The notes below the pieces were generated by a model. That model had not been told where the DNA came from and did not search any database. It saw nothing but the letters and a program-made list of their open reading frames with translations. A stretch of 64,000 nucleotides of DNA from Streptomyces sp. JJ38 (GTDB lineage Bacteria; Actinomycetota; Actinomycetes; Streptomycetales; Streptomycetaceae). Positions 53,892 to 61,415 of this stretch are shown here, one piece after another; the stretch's first letter is position 1; each line of letters starts with the position of its first letter. The translations under genes were made by a program, and so were the position numbers. Location of the stretch: the NCBI RefSeq assembly GCF_019303475.1, contig NZ_JABLSI010000001.1, positions 116,248 to 180,247 on the forward strand, in the 5' to 3' direction.

Positions 53892-55549
53892 GCGATCTTC
53901 TCGTCGATCCTGCCGATCCGGCGGGCGACGGCTGTGCCGTCGAGCTCGATGCCCGGGTAGCCGTGCTTGGCGATCTCGGCACACATCCGGCGGTACTTGC
54001 CGACGCCGCCCACGTAGCCGAGGAAGGTCGCGGGCTTGCCGGCCACGTTCGTCCCCCGGTACCAGGAGTCGGTGGTCGCGTACAGCGTCTGGTTCACCGT
54101 GTCCTCGGTGATCTTCACCCAGTCGTCCTGAGCCTCGGCCGTCGGCTCGATGACCGCGGCGCCCCCCGCCCTCGCGTGTTCGATGAGATCGGTGATCCAG
54201 TCGACGGCCTGCTCGATCGTGACCACGACGTTGCTGGCCAGCGCCGGGCTCTGCGGTCCGCCGATCATGAAGAAGTTCGGGAACCCGGTGGTCATGACGC
54301 CCAGGTACGTCCTGACCCCGTCGCTCCACGCGTCCTGCAGCCTGCCGGACTCCGGGGCCGAGACGTTGAGCGCGAACAGTGGGCCGGTGAAGGCGTCGAA
54401 TCCGATCGCCAGCACGATGGCGTCGACCTCGTAGGAGCCGCCCGCCGTGACGATGCTGTCGCCCGTCATGGTCTCGATCGGCTCGTCGCGCAGGGGGACC
54501 ACGGAGACGTTCGGTCGGTTGAAGGTCTCGTAGTAGTCGGTGCCGAAGCAGCTGCGCTTCGCTCCGAGCGGGAAGCGGGGCTCGAGGAGGGCGGCGGTCC
54601 CGGGGTCCTCGACGATCTGGCGGATCTTCTCGCGCATGAACTCCGCCGCGGTCTCGTTCGCCCTCGCGTCGGTCAGCAGATCGGAGAACTCGCCGCCGAC
54701 GCCGGTGAATCCGCTGCGCTCGTAGGCCTTCTCATAGCGCTCGCGCCGCTCCTCGTCGGAGACGTCGAACGCCGCGGCGTCCGGGACGCGGTCCGGGATG
54801 CCGCCGAGCGAGTGGCGGCACTCCTCGCGGATCGCCGCGTAGACGCTCTTGATCTCGTCGACGACATCCGCCGACAGCGGCGCGTTCCGCGCCGGGAACA
54901 CGTAGTTGGGCGTGCGCTGGAACACGGTGAGGCGTTCGGCGACCTCGGCGATGAGCGGAATGCACTGCACCCCGGACGATCCGGTGCCGATCACGGCGAC
55001 GCGCTTGCCCGCCAGCTCGCTCAGCGGGATGTCCCACCGGCTCGTCGAGACCGTGGTCCCGGTGAAGTTCTCCAGGCCCGGCACGTCGACGTCCTTGGGC
55101 GTCGAAAGGCCTCCCGAGCCGGCGAGCAGATAGCGGCCCCGCCGGGTCTCGCCGGAGTCGAGGGCCACCTCCCAGGCCCGCTCTTCCGGGAGCCAGGTCG
55201 CCGAGGTCACCCGGGTGTTGAAGCTGAAGTGCCGGCGCAGGTCGAAGCGGTCCGCGACGTGCTCGGCGTAGCTGAGGATCTCGGACTGCGGGGCGAAGCG
55301 CTCACTCCACGTCCATTCCTGCTGAAGCTCCTCGCTGAACGAGTACGAGTAGTAGATGCTCTCGACGTCGCACCGCGCACCGGGATAGGTGTTCCAGTAC
55401 CACGTGCCGCCGACGGTGGGCGCGACCTCGAACCCGGCGAACGTCCATCCCTTCTCGGCGACCTTGTAGGCGGCGTAGAGGCCGGAGAACCCCGCACCGA
55501 CACAGAGGACGTCGACGACGGGGGCGGCGGCTGGAGTCTTGTCAGTCAT
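53888..55549 (-). CDS. Class B flavin monooxygenase (Baeyer-Villiger-like) with altered fingerprint
   Basis: A 553-residue NADPH/FAD monooxygenase. First Rossmann site GAGFSG (18-23), then GGTWYWNTYPGARCDVES, the conserved BVMO active-site stretch, and second Rossmann site GTGSSG (188-193). The type I BVMO fingerprint FxGxxxHxxxW is at 162-173 but reads FTGTTVSTSRWD: the His is Ser168. The ATG-containing GTD element (FGTDYY) is intact. The usual His change cripples Baeyer-Villiger activity in studied enzymes, so the reaction may differ. Upstream is a 27-bp operator. First gene of its operon. Confidence 0.88.
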   Translation of the reverse strand: MTDKTPAAAPVVDVLCVGAGFSGLYAAYKVAEKGWTFAGFEVAPTVGGTWYWNTYPGARCDVESIYYSYSFSEELQQEWTWSERFAPQSEILSYAEHVADRFDLRRHFSFNTRVTSATWLPEERAWEVALDSGETRRGRYLLAGSGGLSTPKDVDVPGLENFTGTTVSTSRWDIPLSELAGKRVAVIGTGSSGVQCIPLIAEVAERLTVFQRTPNYVFPARNAPLSADVVDEIKSVYAAIREECRHSLGGIPDRVPDAAAFDVSDEERRERYEKAYERSGFTGVGGEFSDLLTDARANETAAEFMREKIRQIVEDPGTAALLEPRFPLGAKRSCFGTDYYETFNRPNVSVVPLRDEPIETMTGDSIVTAGGSYEVDAIVLAIGFDAFTGPLFALNVSAPESGRLQDAWSDGVRTYLGVMTTGFPNFFMIGGPQSPALASNVVVTIEQAVDWITDLIEHARAGGAAVIEPTAEAQDDWVKITEDTVNQTLYATTDSWYRGTNVAGKPATFLGYVGGVGKYRRMCAEIAKHGYPGIELDGTAVARRIGRIDEKIA

Positions 55550-55636
55550 GCATCTGCCTTCGAGTAGTCGAAACGCGGGTGGCATCGAGCCGTCAGCTGC
55601 TGCGGGGAACCGCTCACCCTGGACGCGGCACGTTAC

Positions 55637-55663
55637 TGATCATTTGACTTAGTCATATGATCA
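55637..55663. promoter_or_regulatory. 27-bp near-perfect operator upstream of the monooxygenase gene
   Basis: Arms TGATCATTTGACT and AGTCATATGATCA flank one central T; 12 of 13 positions pair. It lies 88 bp before the monooxygenase ATG. The same half-site recurs in two other divergent regions of the cluster, so it is the likely binding site of the TetR protein encoded at 59771-60361. Confidence 0.8.
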
Positions 55664-55734
55664 ACACAGGCTAGTCGGCGGCGCGCGTGGCCGTCAATAG
55701 TCGAATCTGAATCGGGTTTCGTTGCCGTCCCTGT

Positions 55735-56706
55735 TCACGCACCGGCGACATCGCGCAGGTGGTCCGCCACCTGCGCGATGGCCTCGTCCGTCCTGGCGAA
55801 CACGCCCACTTCGGTGAAGAAGCCGTGGAACACGCCGGCGCAGCGGGTCGCGGTGACCTCGACGCCGTCCTGTCGAAGCCTCTCGGCGTATGCCTCGGCG
55901 TCGTCGCGCAGCGGGTCGACCGCGGCGGTGAGGACGAGCGCCGGTGGGAGGCCGCGCAGTGATTCGGCGCGCATCGGGGCCGCCAGGTGGTCGACCGCCC
56001 CGGTGTGGTCGGGTCCGAGGTACTGCTCCCAGAGCCAGCGTGCGTCCGCGCTCGTCAAGAGGGGTGCGTCGGCGAACTCGGTCCAGGACGGGGTGGCGAA
56101 CGCATCGTCGACCGCGGGGTAGGCGAGCACCTGGCTCACGGGCTGATCAAGCTCGAGGTCCCGCAGCTTGAGGCAGAGGGCGGCGGCGAGATTGCCGCCC
56201 GCGGAGTCTCCTCCGACGGCGATCGTCCGCGGATCGATGCCGAACCCGGCGGCTGACCGGCGCAGCCAGGTGAACGCGTCGAAGCAGTCGTCGAGTGCTG
56301 CCGGGTAGGGGTTCTCCGGCGCGAGCCGGTACTCCGGGGAGAGCACCGCCCAACCGGATCGGGCGGCGATCGCACGGCAGACTTCGTCGACTCCGTCCAG
56401 GGTGCCGAGTACGAATCCGCCCCCGTGCAGGTACAGCAGCGCCGGGTGAGGGCCCGCGGGTGACGGTGGGTGGTCCGGGTGGTACAGGCGGGCCCGGAGG
56501 TCGCCGGAGCGGGTGGGCAGGGTCAGGTCGTCGACCCGCTTGAGCTGGGTGAGGGGCTGGTCGGGCGGTGTGGACGCCAGGAGCCTCCGGGCGGCCTCCA
56601 CGCCCAGTTCGTGCAGCGGTTGCCTGAGGGTTCCGGCGATGACGCGCGCGGCGAGCTGGGCGTCGGCGTCCAACTGTTCCCAGTGCGGGGGCTGGGCTTC
56701 GTTCAC
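55735..56706 (-). CDS. Alpha/beta hydrolase, hormone-sensitive lipase (HSL) family
   Basis: A 323-residue esterase. The oxyanion motif LYLHGGGFVLG and nucleophile motif GGDSAGGN are intact; Asp and His of the triad are probably in AAVDPLRDDAEAYAERL and GVFHGF. GTG start behind aaggggt. It could hydrolyse an ester produced by the monooxygenase next door. It is transcribed divergently from the SCP2-like gene across the tandem half-sites. Confidence 0.87.
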   Translation of the reverse strand: MNEAQPPHWEQLDADAQLAARVIAGTLRQPLHELGVEAARRLLASTPPDQPLTQLKRVDDLTLPTRSGDLRARLYHPDHPPSPAGPHPALLYLHGGGFVLGTLDGVDEVCRAIAARSGWAVLSPEYRLAPENPYPAALDDCFDAFTWLRRSAAGFGIDPRTIAVGGDSAGGNLAAALCLKLRDLELDQPVSQVLAYPAVDDAFATPSWTEFADAPLLTSADARWLWEQYLGPDHTGAVDHLAAPMRAESLRGLPPALVLTAAVDPLRDDAEAYAERLRQDGVEVTATRCAGVFHGFFTEVGVFARTDEAIAQVADHLRDVAGA

Positions 56707-56759
56707 GGTGGGACCCCTTCGAAGTCATTGACATGTGGTAACCCGTGCCCCACCATCCT

Positions 56760-56785
56760 AGTCATCTGATCGAGTCATTTGGTCA
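56760..56785. promoter_or_regulatory. Two contiguous half-sites in the divergent region
   Basis: AGTCATCTGATCG and AGTCATTTGGTCA are direct 13-bp repeats, each matching 11 of 13 bases of the operator half-site AGTCATATGATCA. A weaker third copy lies at 56723-56735. The minus-strand hexamer TAGGAT at 56760-56755 may be the -10 of the hydrolase gene, touching the first copy. Confidence 0.65.
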
Positions 56786-56863
56786 TGTCGAGCACTCCCA
56801 TGCGAGATCCGGAGCCGCCGATGCACGGCGCGTGCGATCTCCCGAAGTCGAAAGGACTGGAGG

Positions 56864-57529
56864 ATGACCGAAACCACGACGGTCCCTGCGGTGTCCGGCG
56901 CAGAGGCGGCCCCAGAGGTCGCCGTACGGATCGAGGACGACGCGACGCCCCTCGTCCGCTTGATCGGCCGCGCCCTGCGGGATTCCGCCAGGGCGGGCCA
57001 TGCGCTCCCGGTGCTGCGGAAACCGGCCGCCACGGTGGCGATCCGGTCCCACGACACGCCGCAGGCGGCGACGATCACGTTCGGCGGCGGAGCCGTCGAG
57101 GTGTCGGGTGGAGTCCCCGCCGAACCGGACGCCGCGATCACCGTTGATCTGAACGCCAGGTTCTCGTCCGCCGAAGCCCCCTCGGGCGACGCGGAGCTCG
57201 CCGCGGACGTGTTGCTCGCCCTGTCTCCGCCGGTGCCGGACTGGCAGGCGGCCGCCGAGCAGTTCTGGACCGCCACACGCTCCGTGCCCGGGATTCCGGA
57301 CGTGCTCGTCGCGATCACCGAAGGCCCCGACGGCCTGGAGCAGGTCGTGCTCGGCGAGGGCGCGACGCAGTACCTGATCGCCGGATCCCCCGAGACTCTC
57401 GCCGGCGTGTTCTCCGGTGCCGATGACCTCCTCGCCGCCCTGTCCGCGGGCGTGCTCGGGGTTCAGGGCACCCTCTCCCAGCTGTCGGTCATGGTCGGCG
57501 CATCCTGGAAGGTTCGTTACGATGTCTGA
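56864..57529 (+). CDS. SCP2 sterol-binding-fold-like protein
   Basis: A 221-residue cytoplasmic protein. Residues about 60-221 look SCP2-like: TVAIRSHDTPQAATITFGGGAVEV, PDAAITVDLNARFSSAEAP and a final stretch GVQGTLSQLSVMVGASWKVRY. This pattern binds lipids or acyl-CoA in relatives. The assignment rests on weak motif resemblance. It starts the operon with the GS-like ligase, overlapping it by 8 bp, so it may carry or present the substrate. Confidence 0.6.
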   Translation: MTETTTVPAVSGAEAAPEVAVRIEDDATPLVRLIGRALRDSARAGHALPVLRKPAATVAIRSHDTPQAATITFGGGAVEVSGGVPAEPDAAITVDLNARFSSAEAPSGDAELAADVLLALSPPVPDWQAAAEQFWTATRSVPGIPDVLVAITEGPDGLEQVVLGEGATQYLIAGSPETLAGVFSGADDLLAALSAGVLGVQGTLSQLSVMVGASWKVRYDV

Positions 57530-58883
57530 ACTCACCCAGTCGTACGCGGGAGTTGACGCCCGCCCCCGGGGCCTGCGGCTCGAGGCGACGAACCTCGACG
57601 GCTCGTTCCTCGGCAAGAGGGTGACGCCGAAGAAGTTCGCCTCCGGTGTGAACGCGGGGTTCGCCTTCGCCGACCTCCTGTTCGGGCTCGATCTCGGTAA
57701 CGCCCCGGCTCTCGGTTTCGCCTTCCCCGACTGGCGCGGACACCTGGACGACGTCTACTTCCATCCCGACATGTCGACTCTGGTCGAGTGGGAGCCGGGA
57801 CTCGACGCCGTGATCGGCGACTACTGGCTGAAGGACGGCACGCCCGTCCCGATCTGTCCGCGCAATCTCACGCGGAAGATGATCGACCGCCTCACCTCGC
57901 TCGGCTTCACCGCCACCGTCGCCGTCGAGATCGAGGCGACCGTCTTCGAGGAGTCCGTCCACGAGGCGCGCGCCCGCGGATACCGCGACCTGACACCGCT
58001 CGGCGGGAGCGCGGGCACGGCCTATCACCTCGCGAAGTCGAAGGACTGGAGCGGGTACATGAACGCCGTCGCCGACCGGCTGCAGGCGGTCGGTATCGAG
58101 TGGGAGGCCTGGAGCGACGAGGACGCCGCCGGCCAGGTCGAGATCAACCTGGCGCCCGGCGACCCCCTCACGCTCTGCGACGCCTGGGCGCGGACCCGCC
58201 AGGTCATGCGCGAGGTCGCGTTCGACCGCGGGCACACGGTCACCTTCATGGCGAAGCCCACCGCGGGCTACGGACAGGCCTCGCACATCAATCTGTCTCT
58301 CCAGCGCGACGGCGCCAACGTGTTCTACGCGGAGGAGGGGCCGTCGGAGACGATGCGCCACGCCATCGGTGGCCTGCTCGCGACGCTCGAGGGCAACTGC
58401 TCGATCGTGCTCCCGCAGATCACCTCGTACCGGCGGCTGGTGGATCTCAGCGGTCCGCCGGTCACCGTCAGCTGGGGCGTCAGCAACAAGACCACCGCGG
58501 TCCGGGCCGTGTGCGGGCACCCGTCGTACTCCCGCCTGGAGTACCGGGTCCCGGGCGCGGACGCGAACCTCTACCTCGCGCTCGCCGGCGTGCTGGCCGG
58601 CGTCATCGCGGGGCTGGAGCGCAAGATCGAACCGCCGGAGCCGGTCACGGACATGGCCTGGTGCATGCCGCCCGGGCTCATCACCCGCCTGCCGGACACC
58701 ATCACGAAGGCCGCCGCCGCGCTCGAGGGGGATCCGATCCTCCGCGACCTCCTCGGGGCCGAGTTCGTGGACTACTGGGTCGGATCGCGCCGGTGGGAGT
58801 GGATGCAGTTCCACACCGCGGGCGGGGACCCGTTCGCCGAACTCTCCTCGTGGGAGTCCCACCGGTACTTCGAGCTGCCGTGA
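57522..58883 (+). CDS. Glutamine synthetase-like gamma-glutamylamide ligase
   Basis: A 453-residue protein of the GS superfamily, shorter in the N-terminal domain than GlnA. The catalytic domain shows VAVEIEATVFE (metal Glu), AGQVEINLAPGDPL, KPTAGYGQASHINLSLQ and SNKTTAVRAV (phosphate Arg). It belongs to the group containing PuuA, AtdA1 and IpuC, which join glutamate to an amine. Placed directly before a PuuD-like hydrolase (GTGA overlap). The amine substrate is unknown. Confidence 0.85.
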   Translation: MSELTQSYAGVDARPRGLRLEATNLDGSFLGKRVTPKKFASGVNAGFAFADLLFGLDLGNAPALGFAFPDWRGHLDDVYFHPDMSTLVEWEPGLDAVIGDYWLKDGTPVPICPRNLTRKMIDRLTSLGFTATVAVEIEATVFEESVHEARARGYRDLTPLGGSAGTAYHLAKSKDWSGYMNAVADRLQAVGIEWEAWSDEDAAGQVEINLAPGDPLTLCDAWARTRQVMREVAFDRGHTVTFMAKPTAGYGQASHINLSLQRDGANVFYAEEGPSETMRHAIGGLLATLEGNCSIVLPQITSYRRLVDLSGPPVTVSWGVSNKTTAVRAVCGHPSYSRLEYRVPGADANLYLALAGVLAGVIAGLERKIEPPEPVTDMAWCMPPGLITRLPDTITKAAAALEGDPILRDLLGAEFVDYWVGSRRWEWMQFHTAGGDPFAELSSWESHRYFELP

Positions 58884-59653
58884 GCGGGCGGGGCGACGGG
58901 GCGACCGCGGTGCGGCCGCTCATCGGCATCACCGGCCGGCGGATCCGGCTGGACCTGATCAGGGGTGCGGACCGCCGCTACGGCGATCGTTGCGCCGACA
59001 GCTACATGTCCGACTACGCGATCCGGATCGCCCGGGCCGGCGGTCTTCCGGTCGGCCTCCCGTACGAGACGGATGCGGAGGCGGTCTGCCACTGGCTGGC
59101 CGGCGTCGTCGTCACCGGCGGGCAGGACCTGCATCCGGCGTGCTGGGGCGGGGATGCGTCCGTGGTCCGTGATGTCGACCCGCGCACGGACCCGATGGTC
59201 CACGACCCCGAGCGGGACGCGTACGAGCTCGCGCTCGTGCGCGCCGTGCTCGACCGAGGAATCCCGGTGCTCGCCGTGTGTCGGGGCATGCAGATCCTCA
59301 ACGTCGCGCTCGGGGGCACGCTCATCGCCGACCTGCCGCCCGGTGAGGTGCGGCATCTGTCGCAGGAGGCCGCGCTCACCGACGGCACCGCCGACCACCT
59401 CGTGGCCTTCGAGTCCGGATCGACCGTGGCGGGACTGTTCGGAGCGCGGGCTGTCACCAACTCGTGGCACCACCAGGCCGTCGATCGCTGCGGCGAGGGG
59501 CTCGTCGTGACGGGCCGGACGGCGGACGGTGTGGTCGAGGCGGTGGAGCTCCCCGGCGCACCGGTGCTGGGGGTCCAGTGGCATCCGGAGTGGATGGAGA
59601 GCGACGACCCGACCATGACCTGGATCGTCGAGGAATCCGTGAAACGCCTGTGA
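58880..59653 (+). CDS. Class I glutamine amidotransferase-like gamma-glutamyl hydrolase (PuuD/AtdA2 type)
   Basis: A 257-residue C26-type hydrolase starting at GTG 58880 in overlap with the ligase stop. Catalytic Cys is in VLAVCRGMQILN, with His and Glu in VQWHPEWMES and oxyanion-side VVTGGQDLHP. PuuD removes glutamate from gamma-glutamyl-GABA; AtdA2 is the partner of AtdA1 in aniline breakdown. The adjacent ligase-hydrolase pair implies a gamma-glutamylated intermediate that is later released. GTG 58910 is an alternative start. Confidence 0.85.
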   Translation: MSGRGDGATAVRPLIGITGRRIRLDLIRGADRRYGDRCADSYMSDYAIRIARAGGLPVGLPYETDAEAVCHWLAGVVVTGGQDLHPACWGGDASVVRDVDPRTDPMVHDPERDAYELALVRAVLDRGIPVLAVCRGMQILNVALGGTLIADLPPGEVRHLSQEAALTDGTADHLVAFESGSTVAGLFGARAVTNSWHHQAVDRCGEGLVVTGRTADGVVEAVELPGAPVLGVQWHPEWMESDDPTMTWIVEESVKRL

Positions 59654-59720
59654 CGAGGGGGATTTGAGTGCGCCCGCCCGCGGCCGAGGGCAGGCACACT
59701 CGGATCCGCCGCCGCGGTCC

Positions 59721-59747
59721 GCCGCCGAGCTCTCCCGGCTCGGCGGC
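59721..59747. terminator. Bidirectional hairpin between the hydrolase and TetR genes
   Basis: Perfect 10-bp arms gccgccgagc and gctcggcggc with a 7-base loop between convergent stops. Confidence 0.75.
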
Positions 59748-59770
59748 GCCGATCGCGGATGCGCTCGTGA

Positions 59771-60361
59771 TCAGGCGAGCTTCGCGGCCAGCCACGCGTC
59801 GAGGACGTCGATGACGACGTCCGCCTGCCGGGCGGCCTGGGCGCGATCGGAGTACGTCAGCCAGTTCACGACGAAGCCGTCCGACAGGGCGCCGACGACG
59901 TAGCCGATCTGGTCGATCGTCTCGGGCGCGACGTCCTGTCCGGAGGCCGCTCTCTCGAGGATCGAGCACATGACCTTGAACGCCTCGTTGTACACCGACT
60001 CGGCCGCGTGCTCCTTGGTGCGCTGCGCCCAGCTGATCAGCTCGATGGTCGCGGAGGCGAAGTCCGAGGACTCGAGATACCAGTCCGTGAGTCCGCGGAG
60101 GATCGCACGCGCCGTCGTGGCCACGTCGCCGTGCACGTCGTTCGCGGTCAGCACCTCGCGGTACCGCTCCGCCAGCCTCTCGAAGACGGCTGCGAACAGC
60201 AGCTCCTTGGTCTGGAAGCAGTAGTGCAGCGTCGCCAGCGGAGCGTCTGCCTGCTCGGCGATCCGGCGGGTCGTCGCACCGTCGACACCGTGAGTCGCGA
60301 TCACTTGGATGGCGGCGTTCACCAGGTCGTCGCGCCGCTTGGCCGCCGGTACGCGTGCCAC
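59771..60361 (-). CDS. TetR family regulator, probable controller of the catabolic cluster
   Basis: A 196-residue regulator. The DNA-binding domain is KRRDDLVNAAIQVIATHGVDGATTRRIAEQADAPLATLHYCFQTKELLFAAVFERL. The C-terminal domain shows ELISWAQRTKEHAAESVYNEAF. GTG 60361 with agggggac is preferred; TTG 60394 further upstream would add 11 residues without RBS. The region between it and the divergent membrane-protein gene holds a copy of the cluster's half-site motif, consistent with autoregulation and control of neighbours. Confidence 0.85.
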   Translation of the reverse strand: MARVPAAKRRDDLVNAAIQVIATHGVDGATTRRIAEQADAPLATLHYCFQTKELLFAAVFERLAERYREVLTANDVHGDVATTARAILRGLTDWYLESSDFASATIELISWAQRTKEHAAESVYNEAFKVMCSILERAASGQDVAPETIDQIGYVVGALSDGFVVNWLTYSDRAQAARQADVVIDVLDAWLAAKLA

Positions 60362-60464
60362 GTGTCCCCCTACCGAAGTTGGACGATCGATCAAGTCGGT
60401 GACCAGGTTAGCAGGCGGGTCGACCGCATCGTCCCAGGCCGCAGCGCTGGTGGCGAAAATATTT

Positions 60465-60476
60465 AGTCATATGACT
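60465..60476. promoter_or_regulatory. Palindromic copy of the cluster operator
   Basis: AGTCATATGACT is a perfect 12-bp palindrome followed by TGATCG. It combines two abutting versions of the half-site and lies between the TetR and membrane-protein genes. Confidence 0.7.
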
Positions 60477-60625
60477 TGATCGTACGACCGTGATAGCGCA
60501 GCATAGCCCTCATCCCCTCGCGAAGGCCTGCCGCCCTCGCCGCTCTCCACTGGAGGGCCACTCCCCGACTCATGGCCTTCGGCGGAGACGCGCATGCCGA
60601 CGAGGCCTCAAGGAACCGAGGAAAA

Positions 60626-61327
60626 ATGGAACTCAGAGAACTGTTCTTCCTGCTCGCCGACGTCTGGATGATCGCCGCCGGGTTCACTTTCGGATGGAAG
60701 TTCATCCGGAACTACGGAAACTACCTTCTCGGCCTCGAGTGGATCATCGTCGCCACCTCCGGGTCGAATTTCCTCGTCTACGCGCTCCTGGGAGCCGACG
60801 AGAAAAGCCCCATGTACACCGCGGCGCATTTCCTCGACGCGTTCTCCCGGTCGGTCGGTATCACGCTGATTCTCGTCCTGGGCCTGATGGGAGCGACGCA
60901 CAGGTACAAGCCGTCCAAGGCGACCGATATCGGGGTGTTCGCGTTCGCGGCGGCCGTCGGGCTCTTCCTGCAGCTGTTCGGCGAACAGCTGGGTCTGGGC
61001 ATGGCCGTCTTCTACGTCGTCGTCAACGTGCTGACCAGTCTGTTCCTGGTCTACTTCTCGAAGCGGCTCTGGGCGATCGGCGCGAAGATGCCGGCCATCG
61101 GCGCGGGCTTGGCGACCGCTGCCGCATTCGTCATCGCCGCGACGTACGACTTCGTCTCCATCCCGGGCGACGACGAGGCCCACACCCTCTTCTACACCGC
61201 CGCGCTGAGCACCTGGGGCTTCCAGATGTGCATGTACTACTTCGCCTACCGCGCCCTGCACGCCCACAACGAGGCGGTCGACGCGGAGCCGGAGCGGCAA
61301 GAACAGAGCCGCGTCGCCGGCGCTTGA
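60626..61327 (+). CDS. Polytopic membrane protein of unknown function
   Basis: A 233-residue protein with about seven TM helices (near residues 8-25, 33-54, 70-91, 100-117, 119-140, 152-175, 190-213), short loops and a charged C-tail. It starts MELRELFFLLADVWMIAAGF behind aggaaccgagg. No signature I recognise; the size and helices suggest a small-molecule carrier or channel. Location under the operator and 88 bp before the acyl-CoA synthetase gene suggests uptake or sensing of the cluster's substrate. Confidence 0.8.
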   Translation: MELRELFFLLADVWMIAAGFTFGWKFIRNYGNYLLGLEWIIVATSGSNFLVYALLGADEKSPMYTAAHFLDAFSRSVGITLILVLGLMGATHRYKPSKATDIGVFAFAAAVGLFLQLFGEQLGLGMAVFYVVVNVLTSLFLVYFSKRLWAIGAKMPAIGAGLATAAAFVIAATYDFVSIPGDDEAHTLFYTAALSTWGFQMCMYYFAYRALHAHNEAVDAEPERQEQSRVAGA

Positions 61328-61415
61328 GCAGCCGCGGTCCGGCGGAGGCGAGAAACGCACCGGCCGCGACCAAGGCGGAGAACCAAGGAGAACGTCCCAT
61401 GCAGAGGAAGCAGTC

